Source: Chitinophagaceae bacterium
GTDB lineage: Bacteria > Bacteroidota > Bacteroidia > Chitinophagales > Chitinophagaceae
Direction of reading: 5' to 3'
NCBI GenBank assembly: GCA_027486835.1
Contig: JAIXOJ010000198.1
Location: 62,001-126,000, forward strand
DNA length: 64,000 nucleotides
The translations under genes were made by a program, and so were the position numbers. Shown in pieces: positions 8,501 through 16,658 of the stretch; position 1 is the stretch's first letter, and every line of letters begins with the position of its first letter. A model generated the notes under the pieces. That model was not told where the DNA came from. It worked only from the letters and a program-made list of their open reading frames with translations, and searched no databases.

Positions 8501-9806
8501 CGCCAGCAAAAAGCATGGCACTCTTGATGGAAAATAAATCGATATTTCTTCCTAATGCACTATTGTTAAACTCTGAAAGGGGTATCGTTACGGTATGCCA
8601 ATTACCATCTCTTACCAAACCAAACTGCTGACTGCCCGCTGGGAAATTGATCCATGATTGACCATGACCACTGGTGATGCCCACCTTAAACTGCCCGCCA
8701 TAGCTGGTTTTGAATCGAAAAACTAAAGAGCCAGTTGTATAATTAGACAAATTAACATACCGATTATCGATGCCCCACCCAAACCAATCATTGGCATTGG
8801 CATGAACAGCCAAAACTTGGTTACCCTCAGCAGCAGCAGCACCAGCAATATTGGTTAAGTTATTCCAATAATTGAGGGTTGCATCTTTTCCAATAACGAT
8901 GGAATCGCTGATGGCAGTGGTTTCTGTGAACACGCCAAAGTTGCCAGCAGGGGCATTTTGTGTACCTATAAAAAGCGAGTCGGTGGGTTGTTGATACAAT
9001 CGCACATAGTCCACATACATTTTACCGGGTAAGGGGGCAGTAATGCCCGCTGTAGCAAAAATGCCTGGATAAGCCCCGCCCACCGCCAAGTTGAGCAAGA
9101 TAAAATGAGGGGTATGAAAGGCTTTTCTTTTGGGATAGATGGCAGGATTGATGTTGAAGGAAAAATACATCTGATTGTCGATGTACATGTTAATGGTCGT
9201 ACTGTTCCACACCATCTTATATAAGTGGTAATCGGCGGAAAGGTCGTTGGGACTATCAAAAGTGGACACAGTATCGCTTTTAGGGCCACCATTGTTCCAG
9301 TGTACAGCAGAACTCACTCTTTTATTACCCAAATTAGCCTGTAGCGCAGCTTGCGCACCCATTTCCAAAATATCTATTTCGCCAATGGTGGGCCATACAC
9401 CGCCTACCGTGCCCAACGTCCAAAGGGCAGGCCATAAACCATTACTGATATTGGGTACTTTAATTCTTGCTTCAAGCGTTCCGTATTGGAAATGAACACG
9501 TCCTTCTGTTTTGATACGTCCCGAAGTGAATGCACTAGCGCCAAAAGTTTCCTTTCGTGCCTCAATTACCAAGTTTCCATTTTCAATACGCACATTTTCT
9601 TGCCTGCTGGTGTAGTACTCCAATTCAGAATTTCCCCAACCACACAAGGAACGCTCACACCCATCTCCAAAATCGTAGGTCCACACATTTGGATTGATGG
9701 TTGAATCAAAATTATCTGCCCAAACTAGGGTTTGGCTTTGCCCCATAATGGGTAAAAAAAACAAGGCAATCATCCATTGAATGAGCCGTAAGCGGTGGTG
9801 GAGCAT
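5514..9806 (-). CDS. T9SS-secreted GH16 beta-glucanase with Ig-like and CBM56-like modules
   Basis: A 1430-residue protein with a signal peptide to about residue 25, then a GH16 domain (about 28-272). The domain carries the signature GEIDILEMG, with E143 as nucleophile, D145 and E148 as acid/base. An aromatic-rich beta-sandwich CBM (about 280-455) follows, then three Big_7-type Ig domains (about 460-740). Next come three copies of a CBM56-like domain (markers FTFHPLSPI, GYNM, NSS..PH.Y.VG; about 744-845, 942-1047, 1147-1250), separated by two more Ig domains. The tail is a T9SS type A sorting domain (MTPNPLKGNMLTLYF). CBM56 and this GH16 type act on beta-1,3-glucans, so a laminarin/curdlan-like substrate is inferred. 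It is transcribed away from the Y_Y_Y regulator and has a striking heptamer leader just before its ATG. Confidence 0.93.
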   Translation of the reverse strand: MLHHRLRLIQWMIALFFLPIMGQSQTLVWADNFDSTINPNVWTYDFGDGCERSLCGWGNSELEYYTSRQENVRIENGNLVIEARKETFGASAFTSGRIKTEGRVHFQYGTLEARIKVPNISNGLWPALWTLGTVGGVWPTIGEIDILEMGAQAALQANLGNKRVSSAVHWNNGGPKSDTVSTFDSPNDLSADYHLYKMVWNSTTINMYIDNQMYFSFNINPAIYPKRKAFHTPHFILLNLAVGGAYPGIFATAGITAPLPGKMYVDYVRLYQQPTDSLFIGTQNAPAGNFGVFTETTAISDSIVIGKDATLNYWNNLTNIAGAAAAEGNQVLAVHANANDWFGWGIDNRYVNLSNYTTGSLVFRFKTSYGGQFKVGITSGHGQSWINFPAGSQQFGLVRDGNWHTVTIPLSEFNNSALGRNIDLFSIKSAMLFAGDPATAAADFYFDDIYFKGGISPNPPPMVAITTPSPQAIFPTASTINIAANATDTNGTVQQVAFYSGGTLLGIDTSSPYSYQWTNPTVGIDTLLAVATDNQGATSSSLPVIIFVAPASNLAPNIQITTPANDTTAFTPANIVVSAQASDADGSIYKVAFFADSLLIGEVTTAPYQVNWASNAVGNHHLSAIATDNGGKTTTSTAVLVHLLQPVAPTVSITYPSNNSSFVPPANFTILVNAADANGSVVSVAYYNGTTLLGTATTSPFSMPLTNLALGNYAITAVATDNDGNTTTSSVINISVAPVACTGVAASGDYSYEVFSYGSNVYFTFHPLSPITGSTGAIIYLKQAGSSGAYAGYNMVASGSDFTFQTAVSAGTSLSFYFSYKVPSTGGENNSSNNPHQYVVGTVCVAGAPNVTIDSPADAASFTAPANIVVQATASTSLGSITSVSFYAGGTLVGVDSTNPYQTTWSGVAAGNYALTAQATSSNGLSTTSIPVNIVVVAPNTNGYCGTAFNKDYEYKATTNGGSVTFTFHPLSPITGCAYVILYLKVGTTGGYAGYNMAASGPDFLFTTSIATGASISYYFTYQVPSGGERNSSANPHSYMVGDNCTGLTGIAPTIYITSPTTGATFTEPANITIATNAADADGTVSNVVFFNGANSIGTVTAAPFEYNWTNVPAGNYVLSAKATDNVGLFTVSSLVKVVVGIDHSMGFCGTLSNGDYSYRIEKMNGKVVFTFHPLTPIQGCAYVLIYVREGNTGGYPGYQMVAVGNDFRFTKTIADSVPLSVYFTYQVPTGGERNSSATPHSYTVGAICTTPLPVKLIRFNAMLTHNNQVQLNWVTADEINNHHFVLFKSIDGKQFTAFASIAANKERGVYAYLDTAILRSGNCFYRLMQVDKDGHQQVLQTVKVLRENSNRVIQMTPNPLKGNMLTLYFGQSRNLNHQITIINASGKTVFANSLPQQGTLLQIHLEHPLAQGQYFLRIDQEAALALQIQ

Positions 9807-9812
9807 ATTAAT

Positions 9813-9861
9813 AGTTGTTAGTGGTTAGTGATTAGCGGTTAGCGGTTAGCGGTTAGCGGTT
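9813..9861 (-). promoter_or_regulatory. Seven-copy heptamer leader before the GH16 start codon
   Basis: On the coding (minus) strand the 49 bases are exactly seven 7-bp units: four AACCGCT, then AATCACT, AACCACT and AACAACT. Only six bases (ATTAAT) then separate them from the ATG. G is almost absent, so the leader should be unstructured. No Shine-Dalgarno is present, as is usual in this phylum. The same heptamer family in the same copy number precedes lutB. Confidence 0.85.
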
Positions 9862-10217
9862 GGGCTTTGATTGAAGTAAGTTTTTGGAATGGCATAAAGT
9901 CAATGGATTGTAGCATCAGAAAATTTGGCGGCAACAAAGTGGGGGAGAATAAGTAAACTAGGAAATTGCAGAAGATTATTTGAATTTGGGGTATTTGTTG
10001 GTTTACAAAACATCTCCTATGGGCAATTATTTAGGAAAACACGAAACTATCTTTTCCACTCTACCCTTTTCATTTCATACACACGTCAACACTACTACCG
10101 ATAGAAAATAGATTGTCAGTGCAACTTAATTACTACATCATTACTACTTCTATGAACAGATAACGATACATCAACCCGTTAATCTATATTTTTACCCGCT
10201 AACAGTTGCTTGCCTAA
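9862..10217. other. Divergent intergenic region between GH16 and regulator genes
   Basis: About 355 bases that must hold the promoters of both the GH16 gene (minus) and the Y_Y_Y regulator (plus). It is AT-rich. I could not identify an unambiguous TAnnTTTG element for either direction, nor an obvious operator palindrome. Confidence 0.5.
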
Positions 10218-13112
10218 ATGAAAAAATTTGTTGTACTGCTATGTCTGCCCTTTTGGGCATTCAGCCAAAATACTATTGGACTGCCCGATGTATTTAATTA
10301 TACTAAGCAAGCTTATTTGGCTGGTTTACAGAATTGGGACATTAAACAAGATAAAAGCGGCGTACTCTATTTTGCTAACAACGAAGGCTTGCTCACCTTT
10401 AATGGCGTTAATTGGAACCTATTTCCCTTACCCAATAAAACAATTGTTCGTTCAGTTGAAATTGGATTCGACAACAGGGTTTATGTAGGTGGTCAAGATG
10501 AATTGGGATATTTTTCCCCTGCCCCTAATGGTCAGCTTCAATACCATTCATTAGTGAACTGTGTACAAGCAAAAGACCAATCTTTCGGGGATGTATGGGA
10601 TATCGTTTCTTACAACAAAGACATTTTTTTCCGATCTACCAATAAAATTTTCAAATACACCAATGAAACGATGGCGGCCTTCAATGCCCATTCTGAATGG
10701 ACATTCATGACCAAAGCAGGAGATATACTATATGCACATGACTATGCAACTGGTCTTAAGAAGTTTGATAATGGCGTGTGGGTAGCAAGTTTCACACAGT
10801 CAGGCTTACCCAGTAATGACCCTATAACAGCCATGATACCACAACAAGACGGTACAACCATGATTACCACGCTCAAGCATGGCGTATATGAACTGAACAA
10901 AACCACCATTGCACCCAAAAGCTCCTTTGCCTGTAATAATCTGCTACAAAGCGAGCGGGTATATGCCGCCACCCGCATCAATAATGATTGGATTGCATTT
11001 GCCACCAGCAATCAAGGGGTGGTTATTGCAGATGCGAAAGGATACATTGTACAAAGCTTTTCAAAAACAGAAGGATTACAGAACAACAATGTATTGAGTA
11101 TATTTTTGGATAATCAAAGCAATCTTTGGTTGGGCTTAGATAATGGTATTGATATGGTAGCCTACAATAGTGCCATCAAACAAATCAATCCAATCTTACA
11201 AAACGGTTCAGGATACACAGCAGCCATTTTTAATAATAAACTGTATGCCGGTACTTCTACTGGTCTGTACAGTGTACCACTACAAACTTGCAAAGACCTA
11301 AGCTTTAGTAAAGGAAACTTTGACTTGGTAAACAACACCAAGGGACAAATATGGGGGCTTGCCACCATTAATAATCAATTGCTTCTTGCTGACCATGATG
11401 GCGCAAGCATTATCAAAGAAAATACAGCCATTCCCCTAGCTACCTATCCTGGATTTTGGAACTTTTTACCACTAACTAATACGTTTCCCGCTTCGCAAAT
11501 GATAGCAGGGAATTATAAAGGGTTGTCTTTTTTTGATGCTAAAGACGAGCATTTCATTCCTACTAAGTCGTTACCCGACTTTACAGAATCATCCAGATTT
11601 GTGGCCATTGATCAATGGGATAATATCTGGGTATCGCATCCTTATCATGGCGTGTATAAGATTACTAGCAAGAAAAACGAAGCCTACCGCATCAATACCT
11701 ATCCAGGAACGAAAGGGCTGCCTTCACTACTAGACAACCATGTGTATAAAATTAAAAATGAAGTAGTATTTGCTACAATTAGAGGTGTTTATCAGTATTT
11801 ACCACAGCAGGATAGTTTTGCACCATCCCCCTTTTATCATCAATTGTTAGGCAACCTTAGTATCCGCTATTTAAAAGAAGATATGACGGGTAATATTTGG
11901 TTTATCCATGACAAAACAGTTGGCGTAATTGATGTTACAGGCAAAGACCCCGTGATAGTGTATATCCCTGAATTGACCAATAAATTACTCAGTGGATTTG
12001 AATTTATATACCCTGTAGATCAAAACAATATTTTTTTAGGGGGTGAGAAAGGATTTTACCACATTAATTACGAAAAATACAAGCAAACCATACCCAGCCT
12101 TAAAACACAAGTACGTTCAGTAAAAATTGTGAATAAAGTAGATAGTTTGCTTTTTGGTGGCTATTTTAACGAAGCCAATGACCAACAAACTCAACGCAAA
12201 AAAGATATTCCCAGGGTAAAAAGTAGTTGGAATACTATCAGGATTGAATTTTCTACTCCATTGTATGGCTATCAATCTAATGTGCTGTATAGCTACCGAT
12301 TAAAAGGGTTTGAGGACAATTGGTGTGAATGGACTAAGCGAACCGAAAAAGAATACACCAACTTGCCCGCAGGCGATTATACGTTTGAAGTGAAAACCAA
12401 GAACAATTTGGGTACTGACGAAACCGTGGCAACGTACAGCTTTAAGATGTTGCCGCCTTGGTACCAAACCTGGTGGGCTTATCTGCTTTATTTTATCATG
12501 TTTTTAGGTGCCAACTACTTGTTTTTTCTGTGGCTAAAGCAAAAATTTAGAAAACAAAGAGCTAGATACGAAGAAGAACAAAAGAAATTATTGTACATCC
12601 ACGAGTTAGAGCGTTCCAAAACAGATACGGAGTTAATGCGCTTGAATAATGAAAAACTTGCTGCGGAGATTAATTTCAAGAACTCTGAATTGGCATCATC
12701 GGCCATGCATTTGCTCAAGAAAGGGGATTTATTGTCTAAGATAAAAGGCGACCTCACACAGGTGATGAAGGAAATAGATAACCAACATGCCATTGGTGAG
12801 TTAAAGCGGATGATAAAATCTTTAAATGAAGATGACCACATGGACGAAGAATGGGAGCATTTTAGCAATCATTTCGACAATGTACACAGCGATTTTTTGT
12901 CTGAATTAAAAGAACTTCACCCAACAGTTACGCCAAATGAATTGAAGCTTTGCGCTTATTTAAGAATGAATTTATCTACCAAAGAAATTGCGCAGCTCAT
13001 GAACATTTCGGTGCGGGGTGTAGAGATTAGCCGGTACAGACTAAGGAAGAAATTAGCCATCCAAACTGAAACGACGCTTTTCGATTATCTAATCAATATC
13101 AAAAAGAAATAG
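10218..13112 (+). CDS. Membrane-spanning sensor-regulator: beta-propeller, Y_Y_Y domain, LuxR-type HTH
   Basis: 964 residues. A signal peptide is followed by a periplasmic two-component-regulator-type beta-propeller (about 22-680, markers WLGLDNGIDM, GNIWFIHD) and a Y_Y_Y domain (about 685-745, YSYRLKGFEDNWCEW). One transmembrane helix (about 752-775) leads to a charged coiled coil and a C-terminal LuxR/GerE-type helix-turn-helix (LSTKEIAQLMNISVRGVEISRYR, about residues 918-940, shown here as the two helices STKEIAQLMN and VRGVEISRYR). There is no HisKA, HATPase or receiver domain. It is therefore a one-component relative of the hybrid two-component regulators that control glycan loci: ligand is sensed in the periplasm and DNA bound at the membrane. 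Divergent placement from the GH16 gene suggests that gene as its target, which is inference. Confidence 0.88.
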   Translation: MKKFVVLLCLPFWAFSQNTIGLPDVFNYTKQAYLAGLQNWDIKQDKSGVLYFANNEGLLTFNGVNWNLFPLPNKTIVRSVEIGFDNRVYVGGQDELGYFSPAPNGQLQYHSLVNCVQAKDQSFGDVWDIVSYNKDIFFRSTNKIFKYTNETMAAFNAHSEWTFMTKAGDILYAHDYATGLKKFDNGVWVASFTQSGLPSNDPITAMIPQQDGTTMITTLKHGVYELNKTTIAPKSSFACNNLLQSERVYAATRINNDWIAFATSNQGVVIADAKGYIVQSFSKTEGLQNNNVLSIFLDNQSNLWLGLDNGIDMVAYNSAIKQINPILQNGSGYTAAIFNNKLYAGTSTGLYSVPLQTCKDLSFSKGNFDLVNNTKGQIWGLATINNQLLLADHDGASIIKENTAIPLATYPGFWNFLPLTNTFPASQMIAGNYKGLSFFDAKDEHFIPTKSLPDFTESSRFVAIDQWDNIWVSHPYHGVYKITSKKNEAYRINTYPGTKGLPSLLDNHVYKIKNEVVFATIRGVYQYLPQQDSFAPSPFYHQLLGNLSIRYLKEDMTGNIWFIHDKTVGVIDVTGKDPVIVYIPELTNKLLSGFEFIYPVDQNNIFLGGEKGFYHINYEKYKQTIPSLKTQVRSVKIVNKVDSLLFGGYFNEANDQQTQRKKDIPRVKSSWNTIRIEFSTPLYGYQSNVLYSYRLKGFEDNWCEWTKRTEKEYTNLPAGDYTFEVKTKNNLGTDETVATYSFKMLPPWYQTWWAYLLYFIMFLGANYLFFLWLKQKFRKQRARYEEEQKKLLYIHELERSKTDTELMRLNNEKLAAEINFKNSELASSAMHLLKKGDLLSKIKGDLTQVMKEIDNQHAIGELKRMIKSLNEDDHMDEEWEHFSNHFDNVHSDFLSELKELHPTVTPNELKLCAYLRMNLSTKEIAQLMNISVRGVEISRYRLRKKLAIQTETTLFDYLINIKKK

Positions 13113-13501
13113 GGTAAGGTTTACTTATTCTCTGAGGCCATCATCCGCCCAAATGCCCATCAATATTTGATTGAATGGTTCTTTTAGGGCAAGAAAATGG
13201 TTAAACTTTTTTTGCAATTTTTTTTTGGGGCTATTAAACATCTTTCGTTTCTTTTTCTGTAGCAATTGCTATTGTATAATTTTTCTAGCTGAAAGTAATG
13301 TGAATTATCCAATTAGTTGGTATGGTGCTCCGAAAGAGATAGCAAACTAAACAACTCTTGTCTTACCAATTTTGGCCAAACCCTTTCCATTCGATACCTC
13401 TAACCCTCCAGATGAATCTGGAGGCAATTGAATAATCACTGCATTTGCTTAAAAGGGATATGGGAAAGATGCCTACCTGTATTTTTTATACTGCTTACCC
13501 A
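13113..13501. other. Intergenic region between convergent genes
   Basis: About 390 bases between the regulator and the YhhN-like gene. It contains the hairpin listed at 13405-13424 and no coding signal. Confidence 0.5.
13405..13424. repeat. Palindromic hairpin (REP-like or terminator)
   Basis: A perfect 9-bp stem CCTCCAGAT / ATCTGGAGG with loop GA, much more GC-rich than its surroundings. No T-tract follows closely, so a dispersed REP-type element is as likely as a terminator between the convergent genes. Confidence 0.6.
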
Positions 13502-14248
13502 TTACCCTCTTTTCTGTTTAAGAAATTTAAAGATGCCAAAAATTAGGAACAAATAAGAAAACCCATTGGCAATGGCCACGGCTACATCTAAGATAGTATG
13601 GCGGCGGTGATAGATTAATTCATCGATACCATAAATTGCATTGGTGGCGAGCATAAAAAAAGTGGCTAGTAAAAAAAGCGGACGCATAGTTGCAGTACTT
13701 TCCACACCCCACATGTTAGCAGTGAATGCAGTTATTGCCAAAAGAATGACTGTGTGTGCATACATGGCCAACTGAAAATTGCTATGACCAAAACCAGCCA
13801 CCTTGTGTAATAAAGCACCTGCAAAAGCGCCTACAATTAACAAGGGCAAAACCATTTTTATTGGATAAAGATGAAATTTAAGTTCCTTACCAGCATTGGT
13901 TTGGATTGAAATGAGCAAAAACAGATACACTATATACCCCAAAGAATATGCTAATAAACAGATTGCCCATGTAAGAGAATTGGGAATTAATCCAGCAACA
14001 TCGGCGAACCAATTGAGTCCCATCATGAAGTAAAAAAGTAGTCTTGTGCTTAAGGTTTGAGGCGAACTCCGCACATTAAAGGCTGTATTGCTCATAAACC
14101 AAAGGGCCAATGCAGCCGATAAAATCGTTTTGGAGTATTTGCGATGACCATAATCAGAATGGTAGAGAAAATAGCAATCAAGGGCAAGAAATGCGAGGTA
14201 TATCAACAACAAATAGTACTTCTCTAACAGCGATTTGTCTTTGTTCAT
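13502..14248 (-). CDS. YhhN/TMEM86-like membrane protein (possible lysoplasmalogenase)
   Basis: 248 residues, almost entirely hydrophobic, with about seven to eight predicted membrane helices. The arrangement of helices and the conserved acidic positions (GLNWFADVAGLIPN around the third helix, ATNAIYGIDELIYH near the end) resemble the YhhN family, whose animal relatives hydrolyse the vinyl-ether bond of lysoplasmalogens. The family match is by pattern only. The typical GD motif is replaced here by FAD, so activity should not be assumed. The gene stands alone, convergent to the regulator and divergent from the eRF1-like gene. Confidence 0.6.
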   Translation of the reverse strand: MNKDKSLLEKYYLLLIYLAFLALDCYFLYHSDYGHRKYSKTILSAALALWFMSNTAFNVRSSPQTLSTRLLFYFMMGLNWFADVAGLIPNSLTWAICLLAYSLGYIVYLFLLISIQTNAGKELKFHLYPIKMVLPLLIVGAFAGALLHKVAGFGHSNFQLAMYAHTVILLAITAFTANMWGVESTATMRPLFLLATFFMLATNAIYGIDELIYHRRHTILDVAVAIANGFSYLFLIFGIFKFLKQKRG

Positions 14249-14534
14249 AACAATTCATCAAAATGCAAAAACGGCAACTTAAAGGATATTCCTTAACATC
14301 TACTACCTATCTATGGATAAGTGGTAAAAATTGATTAGAATTCATCGAAATGTCGAAAGATTTGACGGGTTTTGTGCTGCTTACTCCATGTAATAAGATT
14401 AGAAGTTCGGTTTGCTTACTGCAAACTTTAGGATGTATCCCACTCACGGAAAGATGTAAGTATTTATGTGAATTATGTAATGATGTGCTTGCGTTGCAAT
14501 AGAACTTTGCAGCCTATTAATAATCCCCATAAAA

Positions 14535-14915
14535 ATGAAAACAACCAATAGAGTAGGAATTTGGATGGATCATGCCAACGCTCATATAATGGAATTTACC
14601 ACCCAAATTACCACCAAACATATAGCTGCTACCCTTTCTCACTCAGAGAAAGAAGCAACCCTAGAAAAGAGCGAGAACCTAATGCACCATAAAGAAAACC
14701 ACGCCATCGCTGCTTATTATCATGCTATCATGCATGAATTATTACCTTTTCAAGAGGTATTATTGTTTGGCCCTACGGAAGCCAAAACAGAATTGGGGAA
14801 TCTATTAAAAGCCGATCACCGATTCGATAAAGTAAAAGTAACCATTCAACCTTCTGATAGGATGACTGAAAATCAGGAACATGCGTGGGTTAGAAACTTT
14901 TTTTCGCATCATTGA
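14535..14915 (+). CDS. Small eRF1/Pelota domain-like protein (BaeRF / translational machinery family)
   Basis: 126 residues. The N-terminus VGIWMDHANAHIMEF and the C-terminal LLFGPTEAKTELGNLL followed by TENQEHAWVRNFF match the short bacterial proteins related to domain 3 of eRF1/Pelota, often annotated as translational machinery protein. A histidine-rich middle (LMHHKENHAIAAYYHAIMHE) is notable. Members are suspected to bind stalled or resting ribosomes, but this is family-level inference. It lies near DJ-1 and DnaJ genes, consistent with a stress function. No Shine-Dalgarno is visible; the start follows the sequence CCCCATAAAA. Confidence 0.6.
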   Translation: MKTTNRVGIWMDHANAHIMEFTTQITTKHIAATLSHSEKEATLEKSENLMHHKENHAIAAYYHAIMHELLPFQEVLLFGPTEAKTELGNLLKADHRFDKVKVTIQPSDRMTENQEHAWVRNFFSHH

Positions 14916-14967
14916 TTTGTAAAAAGGTGGTTTTTGTTTCTTACTGGTATTATTAAGTGCGAAAATA

Positions 14968-15000
14968 CCACCCCGCCCTACGGGCACCCCTCGAGAGGGG
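14968..15000. repeat. GC-rich palindromic element
   Basis: Two adjacent short palindromes: CCGCCCTACGGG and, at 14987-15000, the perfect CCCCTCGAGAGGGG. The GC content is far above the flanks. It resembles dispersed intergenic elements of Bacteroidota. The rest of 14916-15323 shows no gene. Confidence 0.6.
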
Positions 15001-15291
15001 AATTGCAGCCCTTGTATCTCGAAACAGTTCTTTCTGCATTGAATTTATATTGAAGGAATTATAGAGACATTTCATCATGACAATTAAAACCTCACGCGAA
15101 CCCATCTCCGAAAGAGAGAGAACTGGAATGCTTAGCTGGTATGGATTATGTAAAATTATTCCCTTGATTTCAATTATCCTTTAGGGTCATTTATAGGATG
15201 AAATCTTTTTTCTAACAATGCTTAGTCAAGAAATGCTTCAATTGAAAGTTTCTACGTTATTGCTTACTATCTATTTCCTGAAAAATCATGA

Positions 15292-15319
15292 TCAATTATC
15301 AATTTTCCATTAAAAATTA
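15292..15319 (+). promoter_or_regulatory. Four-copy heptamer leader before the DJ-1 family gene
   Basis: Four consecutive 7-bp units, TCAATTA TCAATTT TCCATTA and AAAATTA, then ACCA and the ATG at 15324. There are no G residues in these 32 bases. It is the same kind of G-poor heptameric leader as at the GH16 and lutB genes, though more degenerate. Confidence 0.55.
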
Positions 15320-15323
15320 ACCA

Positions 15324-16013
15324 ATGAATATTTTAATCGTATTAACATCGCACAGTGATTTGGGACACACAGGTCAAAAGACAGGGTTTTGGATAGAGGA
15401 GTTTGCCGCTCCTTACTATACATTATTAGATGCGGGCATGACTATTACGCTTGCTTCGCCAAAAGGAGGACAACCGCCTATTGATCCTAAAAGTGCTGAA
15501 CCGACCAATGCTACGGATAGTACCAAACGGTATGATGCTGACAAAGCCCTGCAGGCGTTGCTTGCGAAAACTAAACCTTTGGCAGATATAGCGGCGGCTG
15601 ATTTTGATGCCGTGTTTTATCCTGGCGGACATGGCCCTTTATGGGATTTAACCAACGATACCCACTCCATCAAACTGATTGAATCGTTTTTGAAAAACAA
15701 AAAACCGGTGGCAGCGGTTTGTCACGCCCCTGCGGTTTTGATTCATGTTCATAATGAAGACGAAAGTTTGTTTGTGACAGGAAAAAAGCTGACAGGGTTT
15801 TCCAATACCGAAGAGGATGCTGCCCAATTGACCCGAATTGTTCCGTTTCTTTTGGAGGATGTATTGAAAATTAATGGTGCCATCTATACTAAAACAACTG
15901 ATTGGGCATGTCATGTGGTGGTGGATGGACTGCTGGTTACGGGCCAAAACCCTGCTTCGTCAAAAGAAGTGGCTGTTCAACTGCTGAAATTATTGAACCA
16001 TCCTACTGAATAG
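15324..16013 (+). CDS. DJ-1/PfpI family protein (Hsp31-like, putative glyoxalase III / deglycase-type)
   Basis: 229 residues. The nucleophile elbow AVCHAPA places the conserved cysteine at 133 with His134. The acidic partner lies in GFWIEEFAAPYY (E25/E26), as in the class I glutamine-amidotransferase-like proteins related to HchA/Hsp31. YPGGHGPLWDL and the C-terminal TGQNPASSKE are also family hallmarks. Characterised members convert methylglyoxal to lactate without cofactor or act as holding chaperones. The exact substrate here is unknown. Length fits the short single-domain type. It is probably expressed with, or just before, the small membrane protein gene 117 bp downstream. Confidence 0.88.
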   Translation: MNILIVLTSHSDLGHTGQKTGFWIEEFAAPYYTLLDAGMTITLASPKGGQPPIDPKSAEPTNATDSTKRYDADKALQALLAKTKPLADIAAADFDAVFYPGGHGPLWDLTNDTHSIKLIESFLKNKKPVAAVCHAPAVLIHVHNEDESLFVTGKKLTGFSNTEEDAAQLTRIVPFLLEDVLKINGAIYTKTTDWACHVVVDGLLVTGQNPASSKEVAVQLLKLLNHPTE

Positions 16014-16130
16014 TGTGGTTTTGGTTTTAAAGTTTTATGGCAACCATTTGATGGTTTGAGTCCCCATAAAGGTTTTTGAACTTGGAAAAACTTCTTTGCT
16101 CCTCAATAATCTTTTTTTAATTATTTCATC

Positions 16131-16520
16131 ATGAACGACTTATTCATCCTTCCGCTACCAATAGCTTGTATCGCTTGGACAGTTACTCATGAGGAGATTT
16201 TTAGCGAGCCAAGAAACTATTGTATCCATCAATCGAAAACGGCCAAAAAACTGATTGGCAGAAAGTTCTTTTATCTTTTTACCTGCGAGTATTGCTTTAG
16301 CCATTATGTAACCCTAGTTTTTGTATGGATAGCAGACTATCATTTGCTTTTTCCCGATTGGCGAGGTTATGTGATTGGGGGCTTTGCATTGGTGTGGATT
16401 ACCAATGTGTACATGAGTTTGTTTGGATGGATACGAGTGGGAATGAAGCGGGAGAAAATAGAAGCAGATATGGAAGCCCTGCAATGGAAAGCAACCCAAA
16501 AACCAGTTGTGGCCGAATAA
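16131..16520 (+). CDS. Small membrane protein of unknown function
   Basis: 129 residues with about three hydrophobic segments (1-17, about 55-72, about 80-100) and a charged C-terminus. The loop FTCEYCFSHYVT has a CxxC pair followed by SHY, which may bind metal or be redox-active. I do not recognise the family with confidence. It follows the DJ-1 gene on the same strand and precedes a tandem array and dnaJ. Confidence 0.7.
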   Translation: MNDLFILPLPIACIAWTVTHEEIFSEPRNYCIHQSKTAKKLIGRKFFYLFTCEYCFSHYVTLVFVWIADYHLLFPDWRGYVIGGFALVWITNVYMSLFGWIRVGMKREKIEADMEALQWKATQKPVVAE

Positions 16521-16658
16521 GTGTAGCATTTTGTTACTCGGCTTGGAAAGATTTTTTGTTTCCGTTTTAAGTGGGTTTAGGTTTTACGAAAGAATGTAAC
16601 GTATCCTATTTATTTTATCATTTTCCTTGGTATTTTCAAAGCAATTCTTGAGGAATTT

